From contig CAITEC010000115.1 in assembly GCA_903891325.1 (NCBI GenBank), positions 1 to 53,010 of the forward strand: a DNA stretch of 53,010 bases, written 5' to 3'. The notes under the pieces are model-generated. The model was not told the origin of the DNA, searched no databases, and saw only the letters and a program-made list of their open reading frames with translations. Position numbers and translations under genes: made by a program. Origin of the DNA: an uncultured Opitutaceae bacterium (GTDB lineage: Bacteria; Verrucomicrobiota; Verrucomicrobiia; Opitutales; Opitutaceae). Shown one piece after another: positions 37,551 to 45,829 of the stretch (position 1 is the first letter of the stretch; every line of letters begins with the position of its first letter).

Positions 37551-38556
37551 GGCTGGCTCCCCGGTTGGACTCCTCGCGCTCGATCGGCTTGATGGACGCC
37601 TGGGGATCGGAACCCTGCTCGGACATCGACGCGATGAGCCGGTCGTTGAAGTCCCGTGCCGGGTCGTGCCCCATCCGCTTGAGGGCCTGCGTGAGCGCCG
37701 CGACCTCGACCAGGCGGGCGATGTCGCGCCCCGGGCGCACGAAGAGCTCGATGTGGGGGATCTTCATCCCCAGGATCTCGTAATACTGCTCCTCCAGGCC
37801 GGTCCGCTCCTCAATGGCGTCGGGCGTCCACTCCCGGAGAGTCACGACCAGGTCGATGCGCTTCTCGAGGCGGATGGACTTCACGCCGAACATCTCGGCG
37901 ATGTTGATGATCCCGATGCCGCGGCACTCCATGTAGCCGCGGTTCAACTGGCGGCTCGAGGCCATCAGCTCGCGCTCGTCGAGCAGCTTGATCACCGTGA
38001 GGTCGTCGGAGACCAGGGAGTGCCCGCGCTCGATGAGGGCCAGGGCGCACTCGCTCTTGCCGACCCCCGAGTCGCCGCGCATCAGCACACCCACGCCCTT
38101 GATGTCCAGCGTGGTCGCGTGCTCGATGCTCCCCGGGGCGAACTCGTTGTCGATGCACAGCGTCGCCAGGTTGACAAAATTCATCGTGATCAGCGGGGTC
38201 CGGAAGAGCGGCAGCCGCATCTCCTCGGCGACGGCGAACATGGGCGGGGTCGCGTTGAAGTTCCGGGTGAGGATCAGGCAGGGAACGCTTTTCTTCGCCA
38301 TCTGCCGGAACGTGAGCGCCTGGTCCTGCGGGGAGCGGGTCTTCAGGTAGGTCATCTCGGCCGCGCCCAGGACCTGGATCCGCTTGTTGGCAAAATACTT
38401 GAAGAACCCGGTGAGCGCCAGCGCCGGACGGTTGATGCTCCCCTCGCGAATCAGCCGGTGCAGCCCGGCCTCCCCGGTGACAAGCTCCATCCGCAGCTTC
38501 TTCCGGTAGGTCTCGAAGAAGTGGGCGACGGTGATCCCGTGAATGGCTTTCTGCAT
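37543..38556 (-). CDS. hprK: HPr kinase/phosphorylase
   Basis: A 337-residue bifunctional Ser kinase/phosphorylase. The N-terminal domain carries LGAAEMTYLKTRSP. The C-terminal kinase domain has the Walker A GDSGVGKS (161-168), HSLVSDDLTVIKLLD and the HprK signature MECRGIGIINIAEMFGVKSIR. It lies between lptB and rph, in the place where proteobacteria have rpoN-hpf-ptsN downstream of lptB. It is likely a regulatory kinase acting on an Hpr-like protein encoded elsewhere. Confidence 0.95.
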   Translation of the reverse strand: MQKAIHGITVAHFFETYRKKLRMELVTGEAGLHRLIREGSINRPALALTGFFKYFANKRIQVLGAAEMTYLKTRSPQDQALTFRQMAKKSVPCLILTRNFNATPPMFAVAEEMRLPLFRTPLITMNFVNLATLCIDNEFAPGSIEHATTLDIKGVGVLMRGDSGVGKSECALALIERGHSLVSDDLTVIKLLDERELMASSRQLNRGYMECRGIGIINIAEMFGVKSIRLEKRIDLVVTLREWTPDAIEERTGLEEQYYEILGMKIPHIELFVRPGRDIARLVEVAALTQALKRMGHDPARDFNDRLIASMSEQGSDPQASIKPIEREESNRGASHD

Positions 38557-38572
38557 GGCTCAAGCCGATTAT

Positions 38573-39343
38573 TCACAAATCAAAATCCTCGCCGAGATAA
38601 AACTTCCGCGCCTGGGCGTCGTTGATGAGAAAATCGCCGGTTCCCTCCGCCAGGACCTTCCCCTTGTGGATGAGGTACGCCCGGTCGACGATCCGGAGCA
38701 TCTCCCGGACATTGTGGTCGGTGACGACCACCCCGATGCCGTTCTTCTTGAGCTGCAGGATGATATTCTGGACCTCGGCCACGGAAATCGGGTCGATGGC
38801 CGCGAAGGGCTCGTCCATCAGCAGGAACTTCGGCTGGATGACCAGGGAACGGGCGATCTCAAGCCGGCGGCGCTCTCCGCCGGAGAGCGTGTAGGCCCTC
38901 TGGTTTGCCACCGGCTCCAGGGCGAGCTCGCTCAGGTGCTTGCGGACGCAGTCGTCGCGCTGGGAGCGGGGAACGCCGACCGCCTCGGCGATTGCGAGGA
39001 TATTCTGCGCAACGGTGAGCTTGCGGAAGACCGACGGCTCCTGCGGGAGGTAGCCGATCCCGCAGCGCGCCCGCTCGTGCATCCGCAGCGCGGTAATATC
39101 CCGGCCGTCGAGCCGGACGCAGCCGCCGCTGGCCGGGACCAGGCCGACGATCATGTAGAATATCGTCGTTTTGCCCGCCCCGTTGGGGCCGAGCAGGCCG
39201 ACCACCTCGCCGGCGCCCATCCGAAGGCTGACGCCGTCGACGACCGCGCGCGTGCCGTAGACCTTGAGGAGGCCCTCGGTCGTGATTGTCGAGCCGGTGC
39301 CACCGGGCGCGGGAGCGCGGGCCTGGGAGAGTGCGGTGTTCAC
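38573..39343 (-). CDS. lptB: LPS export ABC transporter ATPase LptB
   Basis: A 256-residue ABC ATPase. Marks are LVK-like LLKVYGTRAVVDGVSL, Walker A GLLGPNGAGKTT, the LptB-type YLPQEPSVFRKLTVAQNILAI, the signature LSGGERRRLEIARSL, Walker B FLLMDEPFAAIDPISV and VVVTDHNVREML. Its GTG start at 39343 overlaps the lptA stop (GTGA). It drives LPS extraction from the inner membrane with LptF/G, encoded elsewhere. Confidence 0.94.
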   Translation of the reverse strand: MNTALSQARAPAPGGTGSTITTEGLLKVYGTRAVVDGVSLRMGAGEVVGLLGPNGAGKTTIFYMIVGLVPASGGCVRLDGRDITALRMHERARCGIGYLPQEPSVFRKLTVAQNILAIAEAVGVPRSQRDDCVRKHLSELALEPVANQRAYTLSGGERRRLEIARSLVIQPKFLLMDEPFAAIDPISVAEVQNIILQLKKNGIGVVVTDHNVREMLRIVDRAYLIHKGKVLAEGTGDFLINDAQARKFYLGEDFDL

Positions 39344-39888
39344 GGCTCCGGGACGGGGCCGCCCTGCGGCGGGGGCTGCTTCCGGTCGAAGCCCAGGTCC
39401 TTGATCGGCGGGCCGCTCATGTGGACGTGCTCGATGAAGACGCGGCGCTCGCCCCGCAGGAGGACCAGGCGGGTGCCGCTGCAAATCGTGTTGTTGCTGT
39501 GGTCGGTGACGACGGGGTCCTCGGTCAGCGTGATCTTGTCGTCCAGGGGCAGTATCTCCGCGCGGCCGCAGGTCGCCTCGCGGTCGAGCTGGACGATGTC
39601 CACGTGGCCGGTGGCCAGGAGGTACTTGAACTGGTCCTGCTTGCCGATCGTGTCGCCGGCCTGGCCGGTTCGCAGCGTGACGACCTCCAGCTTGTCGCAG
39701 GTCATGTGGATGTCGTTCCCGCTCACGATCACGTGGCCGGTGAAGATCGAGGTGGTCTCCCGGGCGGAGCTCTGGGAGTCGAACTGGTCGCTGTCGATGA
39801 CCGTCCTCGGCTGCGGCCCGGTGGCCGCCTGCAGGGCGAGCGCCGGGAGCGCGGCCAAAAGCGCGAGGATGCGGGGAAGGGTGTTCAT
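39340..39888 (-). CDS. lptA: LptA/OstA-like periplasmic LPS-transport protein
   Basis: A 182-residue exported protein with a signal peptide (MNTLPRILALLAALPALALQAA). It is followed by an OstA beta-jellyroll segment: TVIDSDQFDSQSSARETTSIFTGHVIVSGNDIHMTCDKLEVV, YLLATGHVDIVQLDREATCGRAEILPLDDKITLTEDPVV. The GHV-V-G-D--M-CD-L pattern is typical of LptA-like bridge proteins. The C-terminus is Pro-rich. It is coupled to lptC upstream (ATGA) and lptB downstream (GTGA). Confidence 0.8.
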   Translation of the reverse strand: MNTLPRILALLAALPALALQAATGPQPRTVIDSDQFDSQSSARETTSIFTGHVIVSGNDIHMTCDKLEVVTLRTGQAGDTIGKQDQFKYLLATGHVDIVQLDREATCGRAEILPLDDKITLTEDPVVTDHSNNTICSGTRLVLLRGERRVFIEHVHMSGPPIKDLGFDRKQPPPQGGPVPEP

Positions 39889-40358
39889 TTGAGGACGTCG
39901 GCCAGTTGCTCCATGAAGACTACGTGGGCGTTCCGGCGGATGGAAACCTTTTTGCCGTCGTTGCGGTAGGTCCAGTCCTCGCCGGTCATCTCCGCCACGA
40001 TTCCGCCGTCGTCGCTGTATCGGATCACCCGCACCGACTCGTCGCCGGTCGCGCGGTTCTCCCGGGGGAAGAACGTGGCGGCCGAGCTGAGCAGGCTGCT
40101 GTCCACCCGGGCCTGGGCGTCGCCCGAGAAGGTCGTGATGTTGATCCCGACCACGTCGATCCGCGCGCTGCTGATGGCCCGGACCTCGCTGCCGCGCAGG
40201 GACATTGACCGGTAGCCCTCGGGCGTGAAGATCTGGAGGGCCCAGTTCCGGGCCGGCGCCGCGGCCACGATCCCGGAGGCGGAGTCGCCGGCGGCCGGGG
40301 ACGGCCCCGCGAGCGCCGCGAGGGCGGCGAGGAGGAGCGCGGCGCGGGGGGCGTTCAC
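39885..40358 (-). CDS. lptC: LptC-like LPS-transport protein
   Basis: A 157-residue exported protein from GTG 40358. The signal peptide is NAPRAALLLAALAALAGPSPAA, then LQIFTPEGYRSMSLRGSEVRAISSARIDVVGINITTFSGD, VDSSLLSSAATFFPRENRATGDESVRV and MTGEDWTYRNDGKKVSIRRNAHVVF. The pattern of a target-gene product with successive beta strands, and its place between kdsC and lptA, fit LptC. The sequence is divergent and the hydrophobic start looks more like a cleavable signal than a permanent anchor. An OstA-like second protein is an alternative. Confidence 0.65.
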   Translation of the reverse strand: MNAPRAALLLAALAALAGPSPAAGDSASGIVAAAPARNWALQIFTPEGYRSMSLRGSEVRAISSARIDVVGINITTFSGDAQARVDSSLLSSAATFFPRENRATGDESVRVIRYSDDGGIVAEMTGEDWTYRNDGKKVSIRRNAHVVFMEQLADVLK

Positions 40359-40873
40359 CGTGCGCGGGCGGCGCCGCGCGCCGCCAGGATCCGGTCGCAA
40401 ACCTCGCGCACGGCGCCCAACCCCGCGGCCCGCGACGTCACGTAACCGGCGGCCGCAGCGGCCGGGGGCATGGCCGTCGGTACGGTCACCCCGATCCCGG
40501 CCCAGCGGATCGCGGGGGCGTCTATGTCGTCGTCTCCCATGTAAATGCAGTTCACGGCGGGGACACCCAGCCTGCCCGCAAGTTCCCGGAGGGCCTCCAG
40601 CTTGTCCGGCCGGTCCTGGATGAGGTGGGGGATCCTCAGCTCCGCCGCGCGCACGGACGTGGCCGTCGACGCCCGCCCGCTGATCCAGGCGGTGGCGACC
40701 CCCGCGCGCCCGAGGCGGACCAGCCCCATGCCGTCCAGGACGGAGAAGAACTTGATTTCCGCGCCGGAGGCGGAAACGCCGATCGTGCCGTCGGTGAGGA
40801 TGCCGTCGACGTCCATCGCAAAGAGCCGGACGGCCGCCCAGCGGGCGCGGGGGATTCGGGTGCGCGCGCTCAT
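40355..40873 (-). CDS. kdsC: 3-deoxy-D-manno-octulosonate 8-phosphate phosphatase KdsC
   Basis: A 172-residue HAD phosphatase without a cap domain. The catalytic motif is FAMDVDGILTDGTIGV (first D nucleophile), FSVLDGMGLVRLGRAGVATAWISGRAS is motif II and YMGDDDIDAPAIRWAGIGVTVPTAMPPA is motif III/IV. It releases KDO for lipid A-core synthesis. It overlaps the E1 stop upstream and the lptC start downstream (ATGA and GTGA). Confidence 0.93.
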   Translation of the reverse strand: MSARTRIPRARWAAVRLFAMDVDGILTDGTIGVSASGAEIKFFSVLDGMGLVRLGRAGVATAWISGRASTATSVRAAELRIPHLIQDRPDKLEALRELAGRLGVPAVNCIYMGDDDIDAPAIRWAGIGVTVPTAMPPAAAAAGYVTSRAAGLGAVREVCDRILAARGAARAR

Positions 40874-42921
40874 CCCATCCAGGCGGTTATCCGCTCGATG
40901 ACCTTTTCGCGGGTCGGCCGGAAGGCGGCCTCGAGCTCGCCGGCGAAGGGCACGGGCAGGTCGAGGGACGCGATCCGCAGCGGCGGCGCCTTGAGCGCGG
41001 CGAAGTGGCGCTCGACCAGCCGGGCCGTGATCTCGGCGCCGAACCCGTGGGTGAGCCGTCCCTCGTGCAGGACGACGAGGCGGTGCGTGCGCTCGAGCGA
41101 GGCGCCGATGGCGTCGAGGTTCAGGGGGGAGAGGCCGCGCAGGTCGAAGACGTCGAAGGAGGCCTCGTACTCGGTCGCCAGGTACTCGCAGACCTCGGAG
41201 GCGAGGCCGACCATCTCGCCGTAGGTGACGAGGGTCGCGTGGTCGCCGCTTCGGACCTTTCGCGGATTCCAGACGTCGCGGAAATTCGGGTCCCAGGAGA
41301 CGGGGTGCTTGCCGTGGCGGTAAAGCCCCTTGTGCTCGAAGAGGATGACGGGATTGTCGTCCTCGTAGGCGGCGAGGAGGGCGTTGAATGCGTCCTGCGG
41401 GTTGCTCGGGTACAGGCCCTTGATCCCGGGCATGGAGAGGAAGAGCGACTCGAGCTCCTGCGAGTGGAAGGACCCCAGCCCCGCGCTGCCGCAGGGCAGG
41501 CGCAGGACCAGCGGGCAGCGCGCCCCGGAGCGGAAATGCATCGTGGCCGCGTTCAGGGTGATCTGCGTCACCGCCTCCGTCGCGAAATCCGCGAACTGGA
41601 ACTCCTCGATCGGCCGGTGGCCGTTGAGGGCCAGGCCGATCGCGTACCCCGTGCAGGCGCTCTCGGCGAGCGGGGTGTTCAGGACCCGCGAGCGCCCAAA
41701 GTCCTCGAGCAGCCCCTCGGTGACCTTGAAGGCCCCGCCGTAGGTGCCGATGTCCTGGCCCATGACGATCGACTCCGGGCACTCGGTGAGGATCTTCCGC
41801 AGGCCGCGGTTGATCGCCTGGGCCATCGTCATCATCTCCGGGGTCGCCGCGGCCCCGGCCGGCTGCACGCCGATCGAGGGGATCCACGGCCGGGGCGCCG
41901 CCGCGGGCGCGAAAAGCCCCTCCTCCATGCCCGCCGGGCTCGGCCGCGGCACGGGCAGCGAGACCTGGATGCAGGCCTCGACGTGCGCGTCGATCGCGGC
42001 CTCGTCGCGCCGGAGCCGCGCCGCGTCGATGGCCTCGAGCCGCGCGCGCAGCTTCGGGAGCGGGTCCCGCTCAAAGAAGCCCTCCGATTCCCCCGGGCGC
42101 AGGTAGTTGCAGGTGTCGTAGGCCGCGTGGCCGCGCAGCCGCAGCGTCCTGGCCTCGAGGACCATCGGCCGCGACGTCGCGCGGACCTTTGCTATCGCCC
42201 CGGCGAGGGCGCGGGCGCAGGCCTCCGGGTCGGTCGCGTCGACCGCGAGCCCCTCCATCCCGTAGCCGGCCGCCCGCTTCCAGAGTTCAGTGCCGGCCGC
42301 GAACTGCTCGCTGACCGGCGTGGAGTACGCGTAGCCGTTGTTCTCGATGACGAAGAGGACGGGCAGGGAGAGAAGCGACGCCAGGTTCATCGACTCGTGG
42401 ACGTCGCCGGTGCTCGAGGAGCCGTCGCCGAAGAACGCGTAGCCGACGGCCGGGCGCCCGAGCCGCCGCTGGGAGTCGGCCGAGCCCAGGATGACGCCGC
42501 ACATCGCCCCGAGGTGGCTGATCATCGGGATCGACCGGTTGGCGGGATCGCCGTGGTGGATGTTCCCCTCGCGCGCGTGGGTCGGGCTTCCCGCGTTGGC
42601 GAAATACTGGTTGAGGTGGTGGCAGAGGTGCCCGCCCCAGACCAGGTGGCCGCCGAGGTCGCGGTGGGTGAAGCTGATGACATCGGCCGACTTGTCGGCG
42701 AGCAGCGCGAGCGGCACGATCAGGCCCTCGTTGCCCTGGCCGCCGGTGAGCGTGCCCTTCATCAGGCCCTGGCGGAAGAATTCGAGCATCCGGTTGTCCA
42801 CCGTCCGCGCGTAGTGCATCCACGCGTAGATCCGGAACAGCGAATCAACCGGGTTGTTATCCAGGTCGCCGGCCCCGAGGTTGCGCTCCTCGAGGATGGC
42901 TGGGGGTATGGGAAGGGCCAT
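40870..42921 (-). CDS. Fused alpha-beta E1 of a branched-chain/2-oxo acid dehydrogenase
   Basis: A 683-residue thiamine-diphosphate enzyme from ATG 42921. The N-terminal half is E1 alpha-like (YARTVDNRMLEFFRQGLMKGTLTGGQGNEG, HRDLGGHLVWG, FFGDGSSSTGDVHESMNLASLLSLPVLFVIENNGYAYSTP: the ThDP motif). The C-terminal half, from about residue 360, is E1 beta-like (MTMAQAINRGLRKILTECPESIVMGQDIGTYGGAFKVTEGL, EFQFADFATEAVTQITLNAAT, SLDLPVPFAGELEAAF). Fused BkdAB-like forms are known in Bacteroidetes and related groups. The substrate is likely a branched-chain 2-oxo acid. It is odd to find it in an LPS-export run, and no E2/E3 lies next to it. Its stop overlaps the kdsC start. Confidence 0.88.
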   Translation of the reverse strand: MALPIPPAILEERNLGAGDLDNNPVDSLFRIYAWMHYARTVDNRMLEFFRQGLMKGTLTGGQGNEGLIVPLALLADKSADVISFTHRDLGGHLVWGGHLCHHLNQYFANAGSPTHAREGNIHHGDPANRSIPMISHLGAMCGVILGSADSQRRLGRPAVGYAFFGDGSSSTGDVHESMNLASLLSLPVLFVIENNGYAYSTPVSEQFAAGTELWKRAAGYGMEGLAVDATDPEACARALAGAIAKVRATSRPMVLEARTLRLRGHAAYDTCNYLRPGESEGFFERDPLPKLRARLEAIDAARLRRDEAAIDAHVEACIQVSLPVPRPSPAGMEEGLFAPAAAPRPWIPSIGVQPAGAAATPEMMTMAQAINRGLRKILTECPESIVMGQDIGTYGGAFKVTEGLLEDFGRSRVLNTPLAESACTGYAIGLALNGHRPIEEFQFADFATEAVTQITLNAATMHFRSGARCPLVLRLPCGSAGLGSFHSQELESLFLSMPGIKGLYPSNPQDAFNALLAAYEDDNPVILFEHKGLYRHGKHPVSWDPNFRDVWNPRKVRSGDHATLVTYGEMVGLASEVCEYLATEYEASFDVFDLRGLSPLNLDAIGASLERTHRLVVLHEGRLTHGFGAEITARLVERHFAALKAPPLRIASLDLPVPFAGELEAAFRPTREKVIERITAWMG

Positions 42922-42971
42922 GGCCAAACCCAAAAAATGATCGCCCGGCGCGGCGTGGGCAAGCGAGGATT

Positions 42972-43132
42972 GCCGTCCTGGATTGACCCGGAGGGCCCCC
43001 TTCGCGGCTGCGCTGCGCAATGCCCAATCTGGTCGCCACACCGCCGTCCCGCCTCATGGGGGGACGGCAAGAGGCGGCCAATGAGCTCCGCTAATGCCGC
43101 TCCGGAGGCCCTCCGGGTAAATCCAGGACGGC
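42972..43132. repeat. MITE-like inverted-repeat element
   Basis: The 26-nt terminal arms (42972-42997, beginning GCCGTCCTGGATTGACCC, and 43107-43132) are inverted copies with a single mismatch. Inside is a second hairpin, GCCGTCCC (43043-43050) with GGGACGGC (43061-43068). There is no coding sequence. It sits between rpiB and the E1 gene and looks like a non-autonomous palindromic element. Confidence 0.75.
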
Positions 43133-43143
43133 GTTTTCCGCTC

Positions 43144-43578
43144 CTACGGATCGATCTTCGCGATCCGGGCGATGTGGCGGCCGCCATCGAAGGGGGTGGT
43201 GAGCCAGATGGAGACGATCTTCAGGGCGAGCTCCTCGCTGATCGTGCGCTGGCCGATCGACAGGCAGTTGGCGTCGTTGTGCGCCCGGCAGAGCCGGGCG
43301 GTCTCCTCGCTCCAGCACAGGCCGCAGCGCACGCCGCGCACGCGGTTGGCGACGATCGCCTCGCCGTTGCCCGAGCCGCCGAGCACGATGCCGCGCTGGA
43401 CATCGCCCCGCGCGACCGCCTCGGCCACCGGCCGGATGAAATCCGGGTAGTCGCAGGAAACCTCCGAGTCCGTGCCCATGTCGGTGACCGTGTGGCCGCC
43501 GGCCAGCAGCATCGCCTTGATGGCCTCCTTGTAGCGGAAGCCCGCGTGGTCCGATCCGATGGCGATGGTGAAGGGCAT
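43144..43578 (-). CDS. rpiB: Ribose-5-phosphate isomerase B
   Basis: A 144-residue RpiB/LacA/LacB sugar isomerase. Marks are IAIGSDHAGFRYKEAI, GGHTVTDMGTDSEVSCDYPDFIRPVAEAVARGDVQRGIVLGGSGNGEAIVANRVRGVRC (anion hole GSGNG, with a Cys in the SCDYP segment) and CRAHNDANCLSIGQRTIS. It interconverts ribulose- and ribose-5-phosphate. The MITE-like element begins 11 nt after its stop. Confidence 0.95.
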   Translation of the reverse strand: MPFTIAIGSDHAGFRYKEAIKAMLLAGGHTVTDMGTDSEVSCDYPDFIRPVAEAVARGDVQRGIVLGGSGNGEAIVANRVRGVRCGLCWSEETARLCRAHNDANCLSIGQRTISEELALKIVSIWLTTPFDGGRHIARIAKIDP

Positions 43579-43633
43579 GGGAGGAGGCTACGGACGACAG
43601 GCCGCGGGTGGAAGGGAAAACCCGCGGCCTTGC

Positions 43634-43739
43634 AGAAACCTGAGACCTGAGACCCGAAACCTGAGTCGATCCTTCAAACCCCGGATTGAGGGATCGAAAG
43701 ATTTACTCAGGTTTCAGGTCTCAGGTCTCAGGTTTCTGA
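43634..43739. repeat. Head-to-head (ARACCTG)n repeat pair, locus D
   Basis: The left arm at about 43634-43665 and the inverted right arm at 43705-43739 are near-complementary over about 32-35 nt. The spacer itself holds the inverted repeat TCGATCC..GGATCGA. The right arm supplies the QKPET codons and stop (43721-43723) of the minus-strand phosphatase. It is the longest hairpin of the family here. Confidence 0.85.
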
Positions 43740-44422
43740 ATATCGGCCCCTACTATTTTCCAGAACGCGTCCGTGTCCCCGAGATTCTCCAGGAGCGCGG
43801 TCGGGCGGTGGAGCGCCAGCTCGGCGGCCGAATGGATGCCCGTCGCCACGGCGAGGGAGTTGGCGCCGATCGGGCGGGCGCAGGCGATGTCCATGGGAGT
43901 GTCGCCGATGATCCAGACCGATTCCGGCGGAAAATCGACGCCGTAGCGCTCCCGCGCGCGGCGCAGGGCGTGCGGCCCCAGCTCGTCCCGCAGCTCGCTG
44001 TCGTCGGCAAAGGCTCCGAAGGGAAAATAATCCCACAGCCCGTGGTAGCCCAGCTTGGTCGCGGCTCCCTGGCGCATGTTGCCGGTCAGCAGTCCCTGGC
44101 CGACGGTGCCCCGCGCGATCGCCCCGTCGAGGATCGGCCTGATCCCGGGGAGGACGGAGGCATTCAGGTTCCTCATCTGCCCGGGCAGCGCCGCGAAATA
44201 GGCCGCCGCGTAGCGCGCGAAATTCTCCTCGGTGGCCGCCAGTCCGAAGCGGCTGAATATCTGGCGCATGATCCAGCGGTCCGTCCGCCCGGAGTACTCG
44301 ATCGACTCGGTGGAGCCGCTGATGCCAAAGGCGCTGTCCAGCGCCACGGCGAGCGCGCGCATTCCCGCGCCGCCGGAGCGGATCAGTGTGCCGTCGATGT
44401 CCCAGAGGAGGAGGAGCTTCAT
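43721..44422 (-). CDS. HAD-superfamily phosphatase
   Basis: A 233-residue HAD hydrolase with a helical cap. Motif I is LLWDIDGTLIRSGGAGMRAL, GLLTGNMRQGAATKLGY is motif II, and the motif III Lys is not clearly placed. Motif IV is WIIGDTPMDIACARPIGANSLAVATGI. It resembles phosphoglycolate-phosphatase/pyrophosphatase-like proteins; the substrate is unknown. The C-terminal QKPET and the stop are provided by the repeat at locus D, so the tail is not family sequence. Confidence 0.85.
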   Translation of the reverse strand: MKLLLLWDIDGTLIRSGGAGMRALAVALDSAFGISGSTESIEYSGRTDRWIMRQIFSRFGLAATEENFARYAAAYFAALPGQMRNLNASVLPGIRPILDGAIARGTVGQGLLTGNMRQGAATKLGYHGLWDYFPFGAFADDSELRDELGPHALRRARERYGVDFPPESVWIIGDTPMDIACARPIGANSLAVATGIHSAAELALHRPTALLENLGDTDAFWKIVGADIQKPET

Positions 44423-44493
44423 GGATGCCGGCGGGAACCTTGATCGGGGTGGATCGCGGTTGCGATTCCAATGTCCGGTGGCAGCGTGGGCCC

Positions 44494-44958
44494 ATGAGTC
44501 CCCTGCTTCGCCGGTTCCGACCCGCGGCTATCGTGTGCGCCATCCTCCTGGCCGGCTGCTCGCCGCCGGAGGCCCGCAACGAGGGGGTCCCCGACGACTT
44601 CTCCAGCCTGCCGCCGGCCCGGCGGGAGCTCGTGAAGGAGGGAAGGGTCGCCGTCGGTTTCGACCCGGACACCGTGCGGCTCGCCCTCGGCGACCCGGAT
44701 CGGGTCACGACCCGGTCGGACGCCGACGGCGACATCGAGGTCTGGCACTTCACCTCCTGGGACGCCGAGGGGCACGCGCTCTTCACGGGAACCTACCACG
44801 CGAACCGGCGCCACGGCTTCGGCTGGAACAACTGGTGGGGACCGGCCTACCCCTACTACCTGGATTTCACCAACCGGGTGATCCACGACCGGTTCACCGT
44901 CGAGTTCCGGGACGGCCGCGTGTCGGCGGTCATCCGGGAACAGCCGTCAGGGAATTGA
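44494..44958 (+). CDS. Hypothetical lipoprotein
   Basis: A 154-residue protein with a lipoprotein signal (RFRPAAIVCAILLAGCS, lipobox LLAGC). The mature part has AVGFDPDTVRLALGDPDRVTTRSDADGDIEVWHFTSWD, a BamE/SmpA-like small-domain pattern (LGxPxRVxx...xWxY), and a Trp/Tyr-rich GWNNWWGPAYPYYLDF segment. The BamE-like likeness is only suggestive. The last 29 nt overlap the convergent transglutaminase-like gene. ATG 44494 was chosen because it begins the signal peptide. Confidence 0.65.
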   Translation: MSPLLRRFRPAAIVCAILLAGCSPPEARNEGVPDDFSSLPPARRELVKEGRVAVGFDPDTVRLALGDPDRVTTRSDADGDIEVWHFTSWDAEGHALFTGTYHANRRHGFGWNNWWGPAYPYYLDFTNRVIHDRFTVEFRDGRVSAVIREQPSGN

Positions 44959-45829
44959 GCTGGGAGACCTTGACATCGACGTCGAGGGAAAGCGTCGGCG
45001 CGCCCCGGTACGTTCCGCTCACCGGGCTGATGTCGGCGTAGTCGCGGCCGACGCCCACCTTGATGTAGCGCTCGTCGGAGGACCGGTTGTGGGTCGGGTC
45101 GAAGCCCAGCCAGCCCTGGCCGGGCACGAAGACCTCGACCCAGGCGTGCGACGCCTCGACCTCCCCGGGGAGCCGGTCGACATTCAGGAAGTAGCCGCTG
45201 ACGTAGCGGGCCGGCAGGCCCGCGCAGCGGCACATCCCGAGCATGACGTGCGCGAAATCCTGGCAGACGCCGGCCCGCAGCTTGAGGGCATCCGTGGCCG
45301 TGGTCGTCACGCCGGTCGTCTTCGGCCGATACTTGAAGGTGGAGTGGATGTGCCGGCCGAGCCTGACCGCGTCGCCCCAAACGTCCCCGCGGCCCCCGGA
45401 GAGGACATCCTGGACCTCGCGCCAGATCTCCGGGGCGAGCGGCACGTACCGGGAGTCCGCGAGGAACTCGGCCTGCATCTCGCGCTCCGGGGAGGCGGCG
45501 AGCGCGTCAAACCCGACCGGCGCGGGCGCGGCCCGGGAGGCGTCGGGGACGGTCTCCACCTCGGACTCCGCCTCGATCACCAGCCGGGCGTGGCCCTCGG
45601 GCACGTCGAAGAAGTGCACGGTGTTGCCGTGGAAGTCCGTGTAGTCGCGGACGGCCGACTCCGGGCTGACGCGGAGCGAGAACTGGCGGCAGGCCTGGTT
45701 CTCGTCGTCGCAGGGGCGCAGGCGCACCTCGTTGAAGCTGTCGCGGGCGTCGCCTCCGTAGACGAAGGTGGTGCGGTGGATGAGATGAAGGAGCATTCGG
45801 GCGGGTGCGCGGTCGGTCGGGCCGCTCAT
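44930..45829 (-). CDS. Transglutaminase-like cysteine protease family protein
   Basis: A 299-residue protein. The N-terminal beta domain is LLHLIHRTTFVYGGDARDSFNEVRLRPCDDENQ, and the transglutaminase core has the catalytic triad in GVCQDFAHVMLGMCRCAGLPARYVSGY (Cys), EASHAWVEVFVPGQGWLGFDPTHN (His, Asp). It is the third gene of a trio with an alpha-E protein (ATGA overlap) and a circularly permuted ATP-grasp protein. This set was proposed by comparative genomics to make or modify peptides. Confidence 0.9.
   Translation of the reverse strand: MSGPTDRAPARMLLHLIHRTTFVYGGDARDSFNEVRLRPCDDENQACRQFSLRVSPESAVRDYTDFHGNTVHFFDVPEGHARLVIEAESEVETVPDASRAAPAPVGFDALAASPEREMQAEFLADSRYVPLAPEIWREVQDVLSGGRGDVWGDAVRLGRHIHSTFKYRPKTTGVTTTATDALKLRAGVCQDFAHVMLGMCRCAGLPARYVSGYFLNVDRLPGEVEASHAWVEVFVPGQGWLGFDPTHNRSSDERYIKVGVGRDYADISPVSGTYRGAPTLSLDVDVKVSQLNSLTAVPG

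Noticed and set aside
41005..43650. A long plus-strand open frame opposite the fused E1 and rpiB
   Set aside because: Shadow of GC-rich coding on the minus strand. It also runs through the palindromic element and shows no recognisable domain.
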